Positions 9,642 through 20,800 of a stretch of 64,000 nt of DNA are shown piece by piece. The translations under genes were made by a program, and so were the position numbers. The notes below the pieces were generated by a model, which searched no databases, was not told where the DNA came from, and saw nothing but the letters and a program-made list of their open reading frames with translations. The DNA is from Streptococcus troglodytae (lineage in GTDB: Bacteria > Bacillota > Bacilli > Lactobacillales > Streptococcaceae), in the NCBI RefSeq assembly GCF_002355215.1, contig NZ_AP014612.1, forward strand, positions 1,054,001 through 1,118,000, in the 5' to 3' direction. The first letter of the stretch is position 1, and each line of letters starts with the position of its first letter.

Positions 9642-11070
9642 TTAATAAGTATTCAATTTCTTCCTGTTTAGCGTTTCCATTTTGTATATTCTCAAAAATA
9701 TGTAATACAGTCTCATCTGAAAGTTTGTGATTTTGGATTTCAGAACTTCTTACCTTTTTTACAGTATATCCACTCACTTTTACTAATACTCTTCCCTCAT
9801 CATTTAAAATATAGATCTCAAATCTAAATTGGTTCTTTTGTAATTCCTGTTCTTTGGACTCCATTATATATGCAAAACACCTTTCAGGTACTCTATTGAA
9901 TATCTCTATTTTATCAATTTTATGTGGTAAATACATATTTCCTTTGATTTCAACGCTTTTATTGACTGCCATTACTGATTGAAAAGCACCATCAATTATT
10001 GATGGATGAAGTACATAAAATTTACTATCCTCTTTATATTTATTCGGAATATGTATCCGAGTTAATACCTCATTACTATTACTATAAACTGTCTTGATCG
10101 ATTGCATATATGGACCATATGCAAAACCATATTCTTGGAACTTTTCATAACATTTTTCGCCATCAGTTTCTTTTGTACATCTGGATTTTATTAATTCTAT
10201 ATCAAAAATCTCTGCGCATAATTTATCAATTGGATCATATATGATCTGCCCATAGCAATGCATCGTATCTATATCATCCTGTATTGTCTTCACCTCAAAT
10301 TTAATATTTTCTTCTGTTGGTTTCAAGACAATCTTACATGTTACTAAAGAATCAGTGAGCTGTAACGGCTTAGTCCAGTAAACATTCTCTAATACTGTAA
10401 TATCCTCTTCTTTGATTGCATCTTGTGCACAAAAACGCACCAGTTCCAGATAGGCAGCCCCCGGAAGAATCATTTCACCATCAATTCTATGATCTCTAAT
10501 ATATAAGTCCTTGGATGAAAATTCTTTGCAATAATACTGTTCATTAAAATCTGACTTATTGTTATCAACCATAGGATGTAATTTATCTACCTTACCTATG
10601 CTGTTAACAATTGGTACCCAATAATGCTCTTTTTCAAATGGGTAAGTTGGGATTGATCTTTTAAAAGGATAGTTTCCGTGATACAGCTTATCCCAATTAC
10701 TTTTCTGACCCTTAACCCATATTTTTGCTAAATAAATTAATTGATGTTTATCGAAAAATGTATTTTCACTTAAGTTAGTCTCTTTCTGATTCATATTATA
10801 TGTTTCGAGTGACGTAATAACAGTATCACTACTTATCTCTTTTAAATTTTCTGCTACACAAATCCTTTCTAATGTATCTTTTAAATCTGTTAATGTCTCA
10901 ACATAAATAGCCACTCTTACATCTTTTGTATTTCTACCGCATTGAAGAACATATGCTATTTCTTCCAGAAAGATATCTACATCACTATCGTTCTCGTATC
11001 TGCTGAACTTTATATACATAGCAAGTTCCTTTGCAATTTGCTTTACTCCCTCCTCTGAATTTGCCGACAA
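9616..11070 (-). CDS. PKS-F fragment: post-KS linker, dehydratase DH12 and C-terminal docking helices
   Basis: The post-KS linker (residues 1-165, ending YPFEKEHYW) leads into a DH with every expected motif: DHRIDGEMILPG near 190, EYGFAYGPYMQ near 295 and HPSIIDGAFQS near 340. It is the most canonical DH in the window and should form a double bond with KR12. The protein ends in docking helices (IFENIQNGNAKQEEIEYLL) and a true stop at 9616. The upstream frame (KS12) joins through an A7 run near 11110. Confidence 0.88.
   Translation of the reverse strand: MSANSEEGVKQIAKELAMYIKFSRYENDSDVDIFLEEIAYVLQCGRNTKDVRVAIYVETLTDLKDTLERICVAENLKEISSDTVITSLETYNMNQKETNLSENTFFDKHQLIYLAKIWVKGQKSNWDKLYHGNYPFKRSIPTYPFEKEHYWVPIVNSIGKVDKLHPMVDNNKSDFNEQYYCKEFSSKDLYIRDHRIDGEMILPGAAYLELVRFCAQDAIKEEDITVLENVYWTKPLQLTDSLVTCKIVLKPTEENIKFEVKTIQDDIDTMHCYGQIIYDPIDKLCAEIFDIELIKSRCTKETDGEKCYEKFQEYGFAYGPYMQSIKTVYSNSNEVLTRIHIPNKYKEDSKFYVLHPSIIDGAFQSVMAVNKSVEIKGNMYLPHKIDKIEIFNRVPERCFAYIMESKEQELQKNQFRFEIYILNDEGRVLVKVSGYTVKKVRSSEIQNHKLSDETVLHIFENIQNGNAKQEEIEYLLNGGNYDYE
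9634..9639 (-). promoter_or_regulatory. Shine-Dalgarno site of PKS-G
   Basis: GGAGGG on the minus strand lies 4 bases before ATG 9629 and 10 before ATG 9623. It sits inside the end of PKS-F, whose stop at 9616 overlaps the start of PKS-G, so translation is probably coupled. Confidence 0.65.
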
Positions 11071-11096
11071 TAAGAATAAGTTTTTGAGTCCGTTAT

Positions 11097-12551
11097 TTAC
11101 TTTTGTTTTTTTCTATCTTCTTTATACTCTTCAATAATTACATGTGCATTTGCTCCACCTGCACCAAATCCGCTAATTGCTGCTTTTCGTGGTGATTCTA
11201 TAAGCTGATTCCCTTTCTCTATCATTATTGTTCTCCAATCTTCAAGTTTTTGTTGAACAAAAAGAGGGGTCTCTTCAAATTTGATATTAGGATTAAGTTC
11301 ATTGGTGTATAATGATGGAGCGAGCTTTTTATATTTTAGCTGTGCTAAAATTTTTGCGATTCCAGCCAATCCGGCCACACCCTCCTGATGACCAATATTA
11401 GACTTTACTGATCCTATTGGACAAAACATTTTCTTATCTGTATACTTTTTATATGCCTTAGTTATACCTGTTACTTCAATTGGATCTCCCAGAATCGTAC
11501 CTGTTCCATGCGTCTCTATATAACCTATTTCTTCAGGTGAAATATTTGCATCATTTAATGCATTACAGATAAGATTACATTGTTCTTTCGGATTAGGGAC
11601 TGTGTACCCGTTGGTTTGACCGCCATGATTTATTGAACTTCCCTTTACAATACCATAAATATGGTCTTTACTTTTTTTTGCTTCTTTTAATGGCTTTAAC
11701 AACAAGGAGGCAACTCCTTCTCCTGGAACAAAGCCATCTGCATCTATACTAAATGCATGACATTTTCCTGTTGGCGAAAGCATATGCAACTGAGAAAATA
11801 ATACATATTTATTTGGATGGGTATATAGATTAACACCACCAACAATTGCAGTGCTACAATCACCATTTTTTAGACTTTGACAAGCTATGTGTAATGCCGT
11901 CAAGGATGAAGAACACGCAGTATCTAATGTCACACTTGGTCCGTTAAAATTGAAAAGAAATGATATTCTGTTTGCTAAGGACCAAGGAAGCGAATTCGGT
12001 GTTACATAATTCCCCTTATTCCATTCGTCAATGCCAATCAAATTATACGTATAACTTGTGCAACCAATAAATACCCCAACATTCTGTTTTGACTTCTCAG
12101 TATATTGGTGGCTCAATACTTCTTTTGTATATCCTGAATCCTCCATAACATGCCACACTGATTCTAAAAGTAATCTTTCCTGTGGATCCATTAATTCTGC
12201 CTCCTTTGGTGTTATTCCAAAAAATAATGGATCAAAATCACTGATATCTTTTAAGAATCCTCCCCATGGGCAGTAATACTTTCCTTGTTTTACTTTAATA
12301 TTATCGCTATCATAATAAGCTTCATTATTCCAACGTTCTTCAGGAACTTTGGTTATTGCACTTTCTTCATTAGCAAGCAAACTCCAAAGCTCATCCAGAT
12401 TATTCGCCTTTGGGAAACGTATATTAACACCGATTATCGCGATATCATCTTGGTTAATGGATATTATCTGCTTTTCTCGTTCAAATAATTTAGGCTCATT
12501 TTCTACTTTTTCCGCTTGTATTGCTGTATCTTCAAAAGAAAAATATGGCAT
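11097..12551 (-). CDS. PKS-F fragment: ketosynthase KS12
   Basis: This is a nearly complete KS: IAIIGVNIRFP near residue 37, Cys in DTACSSSLTA, HGTGTILGD and NIGHQEGVAG. It should elongate. Its substrate-side region (YTYNLIG...WSLANRISFLFNF) resembles KS3; both follow modules that end in a KR with the D-type Asp and no DH. The first residues belong to the linker from ACP11, reached by one added T near 12550. It ends in an A7 run near 11110. Confidence 0.9.
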   Translation of the reverse strand: MPYFSFEDTAIQAEKVENEPKLFEREKQIISINQDDIAIIGVNIRFPKANNLDELWSLLANEESAITKVPEERWNNEAYYDSDNIKVKQGKYYCPWGGFLKDISDFDPLFFGITPKEAELMDPQERLLLESVWHVMEDSGYTKEVLSHQYTEKSKQNVGVFIGCTSYTYNLIGIDEWNKGNYVTPNSLPWSLANRISFLFNFNGPSVTLDTACSSSLTALHIACQSLKNGDCSTAIVGGVNLYTHPNKYVLFSQLHMLSPTGKCHAFSIDADGFVPGEGVASLLLKPLKEAKKSKDHIYGIVKGSSINHGGQTNGYTVPNPKEQCNLICNALNDANISPEEIGYIETHGTGTILGDPIEVTGITKAYKKYTDKKMFCPIGSVKSNIGHQEGVAGLAGIAKILAQLKYKKLAPSLYTNELNPNIKFEETPLFVQQKLEDWRTIMIEKGNQLIESPRKAAISGFGAGGANAHVIIEEYKEDRKKQK

Positions 12552-13030
12552 AGTTGTTCTTTATATTCTTGAGCTACATAATTAGCAAGTTCTCTAATTG
12601 TTTGATATTCAAATAAAATGGTCTTGGATAGTCTGACTAATTTCTTTTCAATGATTTCATTAAATTCCTTTACAATGAATGAATCAACACCATATTCTTG
12701 AAATCTTATATCCATATCCAGTTCATCCACTGAAATACTTAGTAAATCAGAAAACAGTTCAACAAAAAACGTCTCTGTCTTCTCTATCAAGCGATTATTA
12801 TCTGTTACCGCCGATTGATTGGTGCAATTATTGTTATTCTTTTTGTCACTCCTATTCATTTGATTCAATTTGCTTCGTAATTTTTCTGATCCATACATGA
12901 CAATAGCTTGGTTTTCTTCTATTTTGTCCCTTAATGTATGTTCCAAAACAGTTATAGCACTTTCATTTGACATGGCTTTCATTCCAAAGTCTATCTGATA
13001 ATCTCTTAAAAGGTTATTAGATAGCTCCAT
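12503..13030 (-). CDS. PKS-F fragment: carrier protein ACP11
   Basis: The first 40 residues are the C-terminal end of KR11. A linker rich in Asn and Lys follows, then one carrier protein with its serine in EYGVDSFIVKEF near residue 120 and the common LFEYQTIRELANYV helix. It carries the chain from module 11 to KS12. The last 15 residues are out-of-frame beyond the T5 run near 12550. Confidence 0.85.
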   Translation of the reverse strand: MELSNNLLRDYQIDFGMKAMSNESAITVLEHTLRDKIEENQAIVMYGSEKLRSKLNQMNRSDKKNNNNCTNQSAVTDNNRLIEKTETFFVELFSDLLSISVDELDMDIRFQEYGVDSFIVKEFNEIIEKKLVRLSKTILFEYQTIRELANYVAQEYKEQLCHIFLLKIQQYKRKK

Positions 13031-14043
13031 CCCACCATCTTTCCAAAAAGGCCAGTTAATTGAAATTGTCTTTCCTGAACACTCCTTTTTCTCACTCTCT
13101 TATTTCTATATTCCGCAAAATTATCCATAAAGCTATTTGCATATGAATAATCAATCTGTCCAACATTTCCTGTGACTGCTGATACAGATGAAAAATAAGC
13201 CATAAAGTCTAAATTTTCATTTTTAGTGACCTTATCCATATTGAGTGTACCTTTTACTTTAACATCTATAACCTGTTTAAAATCCTGTATTTTCTTATTA
13301 CTAATATAACTGTCTTTTATAATTCCTGCACATTGAATAATTCCATTTATTTTATGGAATTGATTCTTCGTTTTCAACACTACTCTTTTTACGTCTTCGA
13401 TATTTGTAACGTCTGCGCTTAAATACTGTACTGATACTCCCAATTCAGCAATACGACTAATTTTTTTCTCAATAAAGTTATTATTCTTTGTTCTTCCAAC
13501 TAATACTAATGATGCATGATATTTTTTTGCAAGATAATATGCAATTATAGTACCAATTTTTCCTGCACCACCAGTAATAATATAAACCCCATTTTCTCTA
13601 AGTAAACTCTTACCTTGATTTTCAGTATTTCGCTTATTTTCTTTAAGTTTCCTGATATAACGTAACTTATTCTGATATTTTATTTCGCATATTTCCTCTT
13701 GCGAATGTATCTCTTCCCATATTTCATTGAAAAGGCTACTATCATTCTCATATATCAAAGTTTTTATGTACAACTTATTACATTCTATGTTCACTGTTTT
13801 TGCAATTGCACTTACTGCTCTGTTATAGGAGTCAGATACTGTATCTGTTTCTTTAAATGGATTTATGATCTGTATTTTCTTGTCTCTTATCTTTAGAAGA
13901 GCCTGACACAGATATAGCAAAATGTAACAATTATTCTCTGGCTGTTTTTCTCCCCATAAATTAATAATTCTGTCTGGCACGCTTATTTCATTCGCTACTT
14001 GTTGAAGCAACTCTTCATAATCGCTAAAACTGCTTGGATTCAT
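13006..14043 (-). CDS. PKS-F fragment: ketoreductase KR11
   Basis: This holds the second part of the KR structural half and then the catalytic KR: ITGGAGKIG near residue 155, an Asp in GIIKDSYI (D-hydroxyl type), Lys in DVKVKG, Ser in YFSSVSAV and Tyr/Asn in IDYSYAN. The last 30 residues are out-of-frame; one A added near 13090 restores the INWPFWKDGGM motif expected at the end of a KR. No DH exists in module 11, so a beta-hydroxyl is predicted. Confidence 0.88.
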   Translation of the reverse strand: MNPSSFSDYEELLQQVANEISVPDRIINLWGEKQPENNCYILLYLCQALLKIRDKKIQIINPFKETDTVSDSYNRAVSAIAKTVNIECNKLYIKTLIYENDSSLFNEIWEEIHSQEEICEIKYQNKLRYIRKLKENKRNTENQGKSLLRENGVYIITGGAGKIGTIIAYYLAKKYHASLVLVGRTKNNNFIEKKISRIAELGVSVQYLSADVTNIEDVKRVVLKTKNQFHKINGIIQCAGIIKDSYISNKKIQDFKQVIDVKVKGTLNMDKVTKNENLDFMAYFSSVSAVTGNVGQIDYSYANSFMDNFAEYRNKRVRKRSVQERQFQLTGLFGKMVGWSYLITF

Positions 14044-14378
14044 AATATACTCTGTATCAGTAATCTTTTGAAAGCACTCACCTCTTTTGGCAAGAATGAC
14101 TTTCTCTCCTGTATGTTCGCACTTTTTTCGAGTTCGTTATACAGACTACGATCTGTATCCAGTATTAAATAGCAATAATTATTTGTACTTTGAAGAGGTT
14201 CAGAATCAATCTGAACCCACTCCTGTTGAAAGTACATTAGAAAAGACTTATCTTCCTTTGCTTCTTGCAATTGTCCTGTTATTAAATCTTTTAGCATTTT
14301 CTCTGCCTCATAAATGGAAAGTTTATTATCATGAACCTTCTCCAATATCTGATTGCGTTTCATCAAATTAGAATTCAT
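14040..14378 (-). CDS. PKS-F fragment: N-terminal docking helices and start of KR11
   Basis: This is the true N-terminus of PKS-F. Residues 8-33 form docking helices (ILEKVHDNKLSIYEAEKML) that match the tail of PKS-E. The rest is the start of the KR structural half. Only a weak GAGAG ribosome site precedes the ATG. The stop is a frameshift in AAAAG near 14060; adding one A joins it to the KR11 fragment. Confidence 0.82.
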   Translation of the reverse strand: MNSNLMKRNQILEKVHDNKLSIYEAEKMLKDLITGQLQEAKEDKSFLMYFQQEWVQIDSEPLQSTNNYCYLILDTDRSLYNELEKSANIQERKSFLPKEVSAFKRLLIQSIL

Positions 14379-14412
14379 ATTCTCTCATTGTATAATATTA
14401 AAAAAACTACTA

Positions 14413-14560
14413 TTATACTTCTCCTTCCTTATTTATTTGTGAGGCTTGTTGCATAATTAAGTTATCTGCCTCCTCAATACTAATGTTATTTCTTTGCAAT
14501 TGATCTAATATCTCTAAAAGATCAGGTGATTTCTTTTTAATCCAATGTCTTTTTTTGCAA
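14413..14560 (-). CDS. PKS-E tail: C-terminal docking helices
   Basis: After one A is added to the A7 run near 14560, the KS11 linker reads FAKKRHWIKKKSPDL. It continues into docking helices (LQRNNISIEEADNLI) and a stop at 14413, 34 bases before PKS-F. The helices pair in style with the first residues of PKS-F, which links KS11 to KR11 across two proteins. Confidence 0.72.
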
Positions 14561-15575
14561 ATGAATATGTTGGTAGTGAGACTTTATATGGTAATGTGTC
14601 ATAGAATAATGTCCAATCTATACTGATTCCTTTCGTCCATTCTTTTGCTACATGTTCTACACTGTAGTTGCCTTCCAGCATCTCTTGTTTTAATACTTCT
14701 CCGTACTGCCGTACTTCTGTCCTTGTTAAATTTATATCTTTCGTATTGCATGTATATATTTGGTCTGATTGTTCTCCCTCCACATACTTCTTCAATTGTA
14801 TATACAAATCTTCCAGATTATCAGCTATGATAGCTAATCTCTCATTCATTTCTTCTCGCCCGATTTGAAGTGTATATGCAACATCATTAACATCCATCAT
14901 CTCAGCGTCTACAATTCTATGTTCCAGACCTATATGATCTTTTATCAATTCTATGATTTCATTTAATGTACATACACTTGTCACATCACTAATATTCAGT
15001 ACAATGCTATACCTTTGCTCAATCTTTGTAAGCAACTTGCTGATTAAGAATGGTTCAAAACCAATATCAAGTAAACTGTCATTTCCATCTATTGCATTAC
15101 TTTCAACTTGCAATACACCTGCTGCTAACTTATATACTTCCGAATTATTAAACGATGTTTGAGTCGTTGTATACCTTAACCTTTTCGCTAAGAAATCTCT
15201 AAATTTCGCTGAATACTCAAACAAACGTTTTTGATTTTTTGCTGAGAAAACGAATATAAATGGTCTGTTATTACAATGTGATTTTACATGATATTGTTTC
15301 ATCTTTTCTAGAATCATATATACATTTGTTCCTCCAAAACCGAAAGAACTTATTCCAGCTCTTAATGGCATTTCATTTCCATCAATATCCTTTAAATACC
15401 CCCACTTTTTCATCTTATTTACAATATAGAATGGAGAGTTTTCTAACTTAATATATGGATTTATTTTCTTCACGTATAAACTAGTTGGTAGTACTTCATA
15501 TTTCATTGCCATAAGTACTTTTATCACACTTGCTATTCCAGCTGCTGGTTCAAGATGCCCTATGTTCGATTTCAC
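14514..15575 (-). CDS. PKS-E fragment: end of KS11, dead carrier domain and linker
   Basis: Residues 1-100 complete KS11, including the last catalytic His in SNIGHLEPAAG and GFGGTNVYMILEK. Residues 140-215 are a carrier-protein fold whose serine site reads DIGFEPFLIS, with Pro for Ser, so it cannot hold a chain. The standard post-KS linker follows (VAYTLQIGREEMNERLA). The domain sits between two halves of what is normally one linker. The frame breaks at an A7 run near 14560. Confidence 0.83.
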   Translation of the reverse strand: MKSNIGHLEPAAGIASVIKVLMAMKYEVLPTSLYVKKINPYIKLENSPFYIVNKMKKWGYLKDIDGNEMPLRAGISSFGFGGTNVYMILEKMKQYHVKSHCNNRPFIFVFSAKNQKRLFEYSAKFRDFLAKRLRYTTTQTSFNNSEVYKLAAGVLQVESNAIDGNDSLLDIGFEPFLISKLLTKIEQRYSIVLNISDVTSVCTLNEIIELIKDHIGLEHRIVDAEMMDVNDVAYTLQIGREEMNERLAIIADNLEDLYIQLKKYVEGEQSDQIYTCNTKDINLTRTEVRQYGEVLKQEMLEGNYSVEHVAKEWTKGISIDWTLFYDTLPYKVSLPTYSFAKKDIGLKRNHLIF

Positions 15576-17794
15576 TGAACCCAGACCACAATAATTAGTT
15601 TGTTTTTACAGATGAAAAGCTTTTTTAAACCGTCTACTTCTATTGGATCTCCTAATTCTGTACCCGTTCCATGCGTCTCAATATATGAAATTGAATTAGG
15701 ATTGACCAATGCCTTTTCATGCGTTTCTATTATTAACTCAGCTTGTGATTCAGAATCCGGTGCAGTAATAGATGACGCTTTCCCTCCATGTTTTTCATTT
15801 GTTGCACAAATAACTGCATAAATATGATCATGATCTTCTATTGCTTTATTCAATGGTTTTAACAGGATACTGCCCACACCTTCGCCCTTTACAAAGCCAT
15901 TTGCACTCTCGTCAAATACCTTACACTTTCCATCTGGTGATAATATCTCAAGTTTACTCGCTATTATATAATTCATTGGAGACAATGATAAACTTACTCC
16001 TCCTGCAATGGCCATCTCACATTCACCATTATTAATTGCAGTTACTGCTCTATGAATCGCAACCATACTACTTGAACATGCAGTATTAACTACTTCACTT
16101 GGTCCTTTAAAATTCATAAAATATGATACACGGTTACTCAACATTGCAAGCATATTTCCAACAGGTATTTGTACTCTAGACTCTCCTAACTCATCCCATA
16201 TCATATTTTGGTAATCATTAAAACTTGCGCCTACAAATACACCTATATTTTTACCCGATAACGATGAAGCCTTATAACCAGCATCTTCTATTACTTTCCA
16301 TGATGATTGAAGAAACAGACGTTGTTGTGGATCCATTAGCTCTGCTTCCTTTGGAGAGATATTGAAAAATTGTGCATCGAACTTGTCTACATCATTTATA
16401 AACCCTCCCCACTTAGAGATTGATTTATTTTTTGCGCCTTTTTCGGGACTATACATATTTTCAAAGTTCCATCGATTTTTTGGAATTTCTGTTACCATAT
16501 CTTTTTCGTTTATTAAATTTTCCCAAAACTCTTCAATACTATCTGACTGTGGAAATACACCATCAGCTCCAATAATTGCAATATATGGTATGCTCTCTTC
16601 CGTGTATCCTTTCTCCACTTCAGGTTCTTCATTACTTGTAATATCTGATATTTCCTGAATTTTTTCTACTGTACCTGTCGTTTCATGAAGGCTACATACT
16701 TCCTTGATTTTTTCCCTGTATTCTTCCATAAGATACTTCGACAAATCTTTTAAATTACTATGAGCATAAAATACTGTTGGCAGAACTTCAACTCCTAATC
16801 CACTTTCAATTGCCTCAGAGAATTCTTTTAAGCTTATAGAATCAAATCCATATTCACCAAAATTCTCATATTCATTCAGCCTATCTTGATCTAAATGAAT
16901 AATTTGAGCTGCCATCTCTTTAAGATTACTTAAAAGAGTTTCTTCTACCGACTCAGTATTCTGAGTCGTGTGATTAAGTACTACCTGATTGCTCTTTATC
17001 GCTTTAGATGTCTTTTTGTGTGATACAGTATTCAAAATATTATCAGCTTTATTCTTTTCTCCTACTATAACCGTTATATCTGTCTGATTGCTTTCTAGGC
17101 ACTTATCAAATGCTTTCATACCATTCTCTGTATCTAAATAAGACATTCCGGAAGTTTTAAGATATAGCTTTTCAGAATCACTACTACCGTGCATTCCTCC
17201 ATCACGCCATAAAGGCCAATTAATCGTAATCGTCTTACCATTTCTTAGTCCTTGTCTTCTTAAACGCTCTCTGTATCTGGCCATACCTAAAAGAAAACAA
17301 TTTCCAATAGAATAATCACATTGTCCGAAATCACCCAAAACAGCACTTAAAGATGAAAACATGATAAATACATCCAAATTCTCTCTAGCAAGTTCTTGTT
17401 CTAAAATCATACTTCCTTGAATTTTAGGTGATAAACACTTTTTGATATCGGTCAATTCTTTATCAACAATCATCTGATTGTTGTAAATTCCAGCTGCATG
17501 GATTACAGCATTTATTCCTCCAAATGTTTCTTTAATCTGAACTATTGCATTTCTTACACTATTCTGGTTAGAGACATCTGCTGGGGTATAGATGATATCC
17601 ATTCCTTCCTTTTTTAATGATTTAAGTTTATTCAGATTCTCATCATTTAATGGAGAACGCCCAAGTAATGCGATCTTTGCCTGATACTTATTAGATAAGT
17701 GTCTTGCCATAGCTAATCCCAAACTTCCAAATCCACCAGTAATTACCCACACTTTTTCCGTCATATTTAAAGAATCGGATGACTGCTCTTCCAT
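15572..17794 (-). CDS. PKS-E fragment: KR10, ACP10 and first part of KS11
   Basis: KR10 has ITGGFGSLG near residue 18, Lys in SPKIQG, Ser in MFSSLSAV and Tyr/Asn in CDYSIGN. The stereochemical Asp is missing (GIYNNQMI), which predicts an L-hydroxyl. ACP10 follows with serine in EYGFDSISLKEF near 315. KS11 begins near 410 with Cys in NTACSSSMVA and HGTGTELGD; its remaining His is on the next fragment. The join is at an A5 run near 15605. Confidence 0.9.
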   Translation of the reverse strand: MEEQSSDSLNMTEKVWVITGGFGSLGLAMARHLSNKYQAKIALLGRSPLNDENLNKLKSLKKEGMDIIYTPADVSNQNSVRNAIVQIKETFGGINAVIHAAGIYNNQMIVDKELTDIKKCLSPKIQGSMILEQELARENLDVFIMFSSLSAVLGDFGQCDYSIGNCFLLGMARYRERLRRQGLRNGKTITINWPLWRDGGMHGSSDSEKLYLKTSGMSYLDTENGMKAFDKCLESNQTDITVIVGEKNKADNILNTVSHKKTSKAIKSNQVVLNHTTQNTESVEETLLSNLKEMAAQIIHLDQDRLNEYENFGEYGFDSISLKEFSEAIESGLGVEVLPTVFYAHSNLKDLSKYLMEEYREKIKEVCSLHETTGTVEKIQEISDITSNEEPEVEKGYTEESIPYIAIIGADGVFPQSDSIEEFWENLINEKDMVTEIPKNRWNFENMYSPEKGAKNKSISKWGGFINDVDKFDAQFFNISPKEAELMDPQQRLFLQSSWKVIEDAGYKASSLSGKNIGVFVGASFNDYQNMIWDELGESRVQIPVGNMLAMLSNRVSYFMNFKGPSEVVNTACSSSMVAIHRAVTAINNGECEMAIAGGVSLSLSPMNYIIASKLEILSPDGKCKVFDESANGFVKGEGVGSILLKPLNKAIEDHDHIYAVICATNEKHGGKASSITAPDSESQAELIIETHEKALVNPNSISYIETHGTGTELGDPIEVDGLKKLFICKNKLIIVVWVQ

Positions 17795-17811
17795 TAATTC
17801 ACTATATTCTC

Positions 17812-20800
17812 TTATGTAGAACTTATTTTTTCAATCTTCAATATTTTGCATTGATAAATATCATTACTATAAATCAAATTCAATAAGTTGTTATCTAATA
17901 AAGATATTTCATTTTGATCTTTACTCTTAAGAATTGTAAGGAAATCAATATTCTTATTAGCCTGTTTCAGTGACAAGCTATATCCAAATATGGACTCTGC
18001 ATACGGATTTACTTCATCTTCCAACACACCATGTACATACACCATCTTAATCTTGTTCTTAACATTTTCACTTGCTATTGCTTTTATCATACTAAAGATA
18101 GAATATATGTTATCTTTTCCAGTGAAATCATTCATATATTCTGTTTCTTCTATCTTGACCTCATGGTTTAAAAACAAAATTATTTCTGGTAAATTGCACT
18201 CTTTCTTTAGTATTTCAAATAACTTTACGAAATCCTGGCTATTGTTCTTATTAATAACGAAATAATTTCTTTCTGTCCTACAGAATTCTTTTCCATAAAC
18301 TATATTAATACAATAATCTTCCATTATTCCAAAGTTTCTTAAAATTTTCAGATCATTTTTAGCATCTTGTTGACTATCATTGACAATCAGTATCCTTTTA
18401 GTTATATCAATTTTTTTAGCAACATATTCATATTCTTTCCATTTCATACCATACAAACACAATTTGCTGCTCATTTCGTTCTTTACAGAACTTGGAGTAA
18501 TTTTATTAGGTTCTTCCACCTCATTGATCCAATACCTTTCTTTTGCAAACGGATAACCTGGCAATGGAATTTTCTTTCCACAATTTATTTCGTAAAATTC
18601 TGACCAGGAAACATGAAAGCCACGTACCCATAGTTTTGCCAACTTTTCAACTTTTCTGTTATTAATTAGCTGTTCAAAATATACATTTCTTTCTTCATCA
18701 TCTAACAGATTATTCATCTCTTCCCTATTTTTATTATATGTTCCAACAAATATCTCATTGTCTGAATAGTTTCCATCTAAATACTGGCTCAATTTTCTTG
18801 TTACATCTTCTAAACTTGGAGCAAAAAATGCTAATCTTTCATTCATTTCATTTTCTCTATGCTGTAAAGTATACGCAAGGTTTTGAATTGAAATGTAGTT
18901 TCTACTTTTCTTCTTCTGAGTAAGCACTTTAGTGAGATACACATAAAGATTGGATGCATACTCTCTAAGGCGATCTTTATTTTTTGCAGATAACAAAATT
19001 ACATTTGGAATGTTATTTTTCTCTTTTATATCCAAAGTATTCTTATATTCTTCAAGTATCAAGCTAACATTCGTACCTCCGGCACCAAACGCACTAATTA
19101 AAGCACGTCTCTTATCTCCTGCTATTACTTTCCAATCCTCGTAACTTTGTTGCACTTTAAATCGTGACTCATCAAGATGAATATATGGATTTAATCTTTC
19201 TGAGTGTAATGATTTAACCAGTTTTTTATGTTGCATTTGTAATAGAATTTTAACCACTCCAGATATGCCTGCTGCAGATTCCAAATGACCAATATTCGAT
19301 TTAACAGAACCAATAGCACATACCCCGTTGTTAAATTTTACATTTGCGAAAGCTTTATCCAGTCCAAGAATTTCAATTGGATCACCTAATGAAGTTCCTG
19401 TTCCATGACACTCAATGTAACTAATTGTCTCCAATGGTATGTTGGCTTTTCTAACAGCCTCAACGATTACCGCTTCTTGTGCATTTGGATTTGGTACAGA
19501 ATATCCATTTGTTTTTCCTCCATGATTTGTAGCATATCCTTTAATAACTCCATAAATATAATCTCCATCTCTTCTGGCTTTTCTAAGCGGTTTTAATAAG
19601 ACCGCACCAACTCCTTCACCGGGTACATACCCATCGCCGCCTTCGCCAAAACTTCTGCATCGTCCATCTGTAGAAAGAAAATTAGCTCCACATAAAAATT
19701 GATACTTTCTAGGATGAAGTGACAAATTAACTCCACCAGCAATTGCCATTTCGCATTCATTATTCTGGATGTTTAAACAGGCCTGTCTAATCGTTTCAAG
19801 TGATGAAGAGCATGCTGTATCAAGGGTCAAACTTGGCCCGGAAAAATTCATAAAATACGATAAACGATTAGCGATATTGGAAAAAAAGGATTCAGGAAGA
19901 ACGAACTCTCCTTTCTTCTCCTTAATTCCAAATAACTGATATTGGGCATACATTGCACCAACAAAAACGCCCACTTTCTTACCATAAAGTGATCTTTTAG
20001 AATATCCCGCATTTTCAACAGCATGATATGCTTCTTCCAAAAAGATACGTTCCTGAGGATCCATAGCCTCAGCCTCTCTAGGTGCTATATTGAAGAAAAT
20101 AGGATCAAATTTATCAATATCTTTAATAAATCCCCCCCATTGAGTATAGATACCACCTTTTTTCTTATTATCCTCACTATAGTACAGATTATTATCCCAT
20201 CGTGTTTTAGGAATTAAACTAATGCAATCCTTACCATCCCTTAAATTCTCCCAAAACTGTTCAATTGTCTCAGATTCAGGAAATCTTGCGCTCACACCAA
20301 TAATAGCAATATCGTCTGACTCTAAATCTGTAGCCTTAGGATCATTCATTTTTGCTACCTCATGTTGTCTCTTTATAACTTTCTGATTGATCTCCTCTTT
20401 CTCAACTAGGAGGCCGAATAATTCTATTACTCTTTCTTTGTGATTCTCAATAAAATACTTGCCTACTTTATTCAGTGTTCCAAACTCAAAGAAAAGAGTT
20501 TTAGGAAGCTGTCCAAAATCTTTCTCCAATATTGTACTGATATCCATAACGATAATTGAATCAATACCATAACGCTCTAAATCGCTATTCTCATCAATAT
20601 TAGAAGGATCTGTTTCTAATACTTTCGCTAGTATATTTTTTAAATATACTACTATCTTTTTTTGTAGATCCTTGATTTGTTTATCTTCGTTTTTTAAAAG
20701 CGGGCTTTCATAAAATTCATTTTTTGAGTATGCAATTTCTTTTACATTGTCTATTTTTAAAGCCTTTTCAATCTTTTCCTTGTTGCCTCTTAGAATCATT

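Larger units (their letters stand above)
9616..14378 (-). other. Reconstructed gene PKS-F: KR11-ACP11, KS12-DH12
   Basis: Order: docking helices-KR11-ACP11; KS12-DH12-docking helices. About 1,590 residues. It receives KS11 at its front and hands DH12 to KR12 at its back, so both ends are inside modules. Predicted result: a D-type hydroxyl in module 11 and half of a double-bond module 12. Confidence 0.85.
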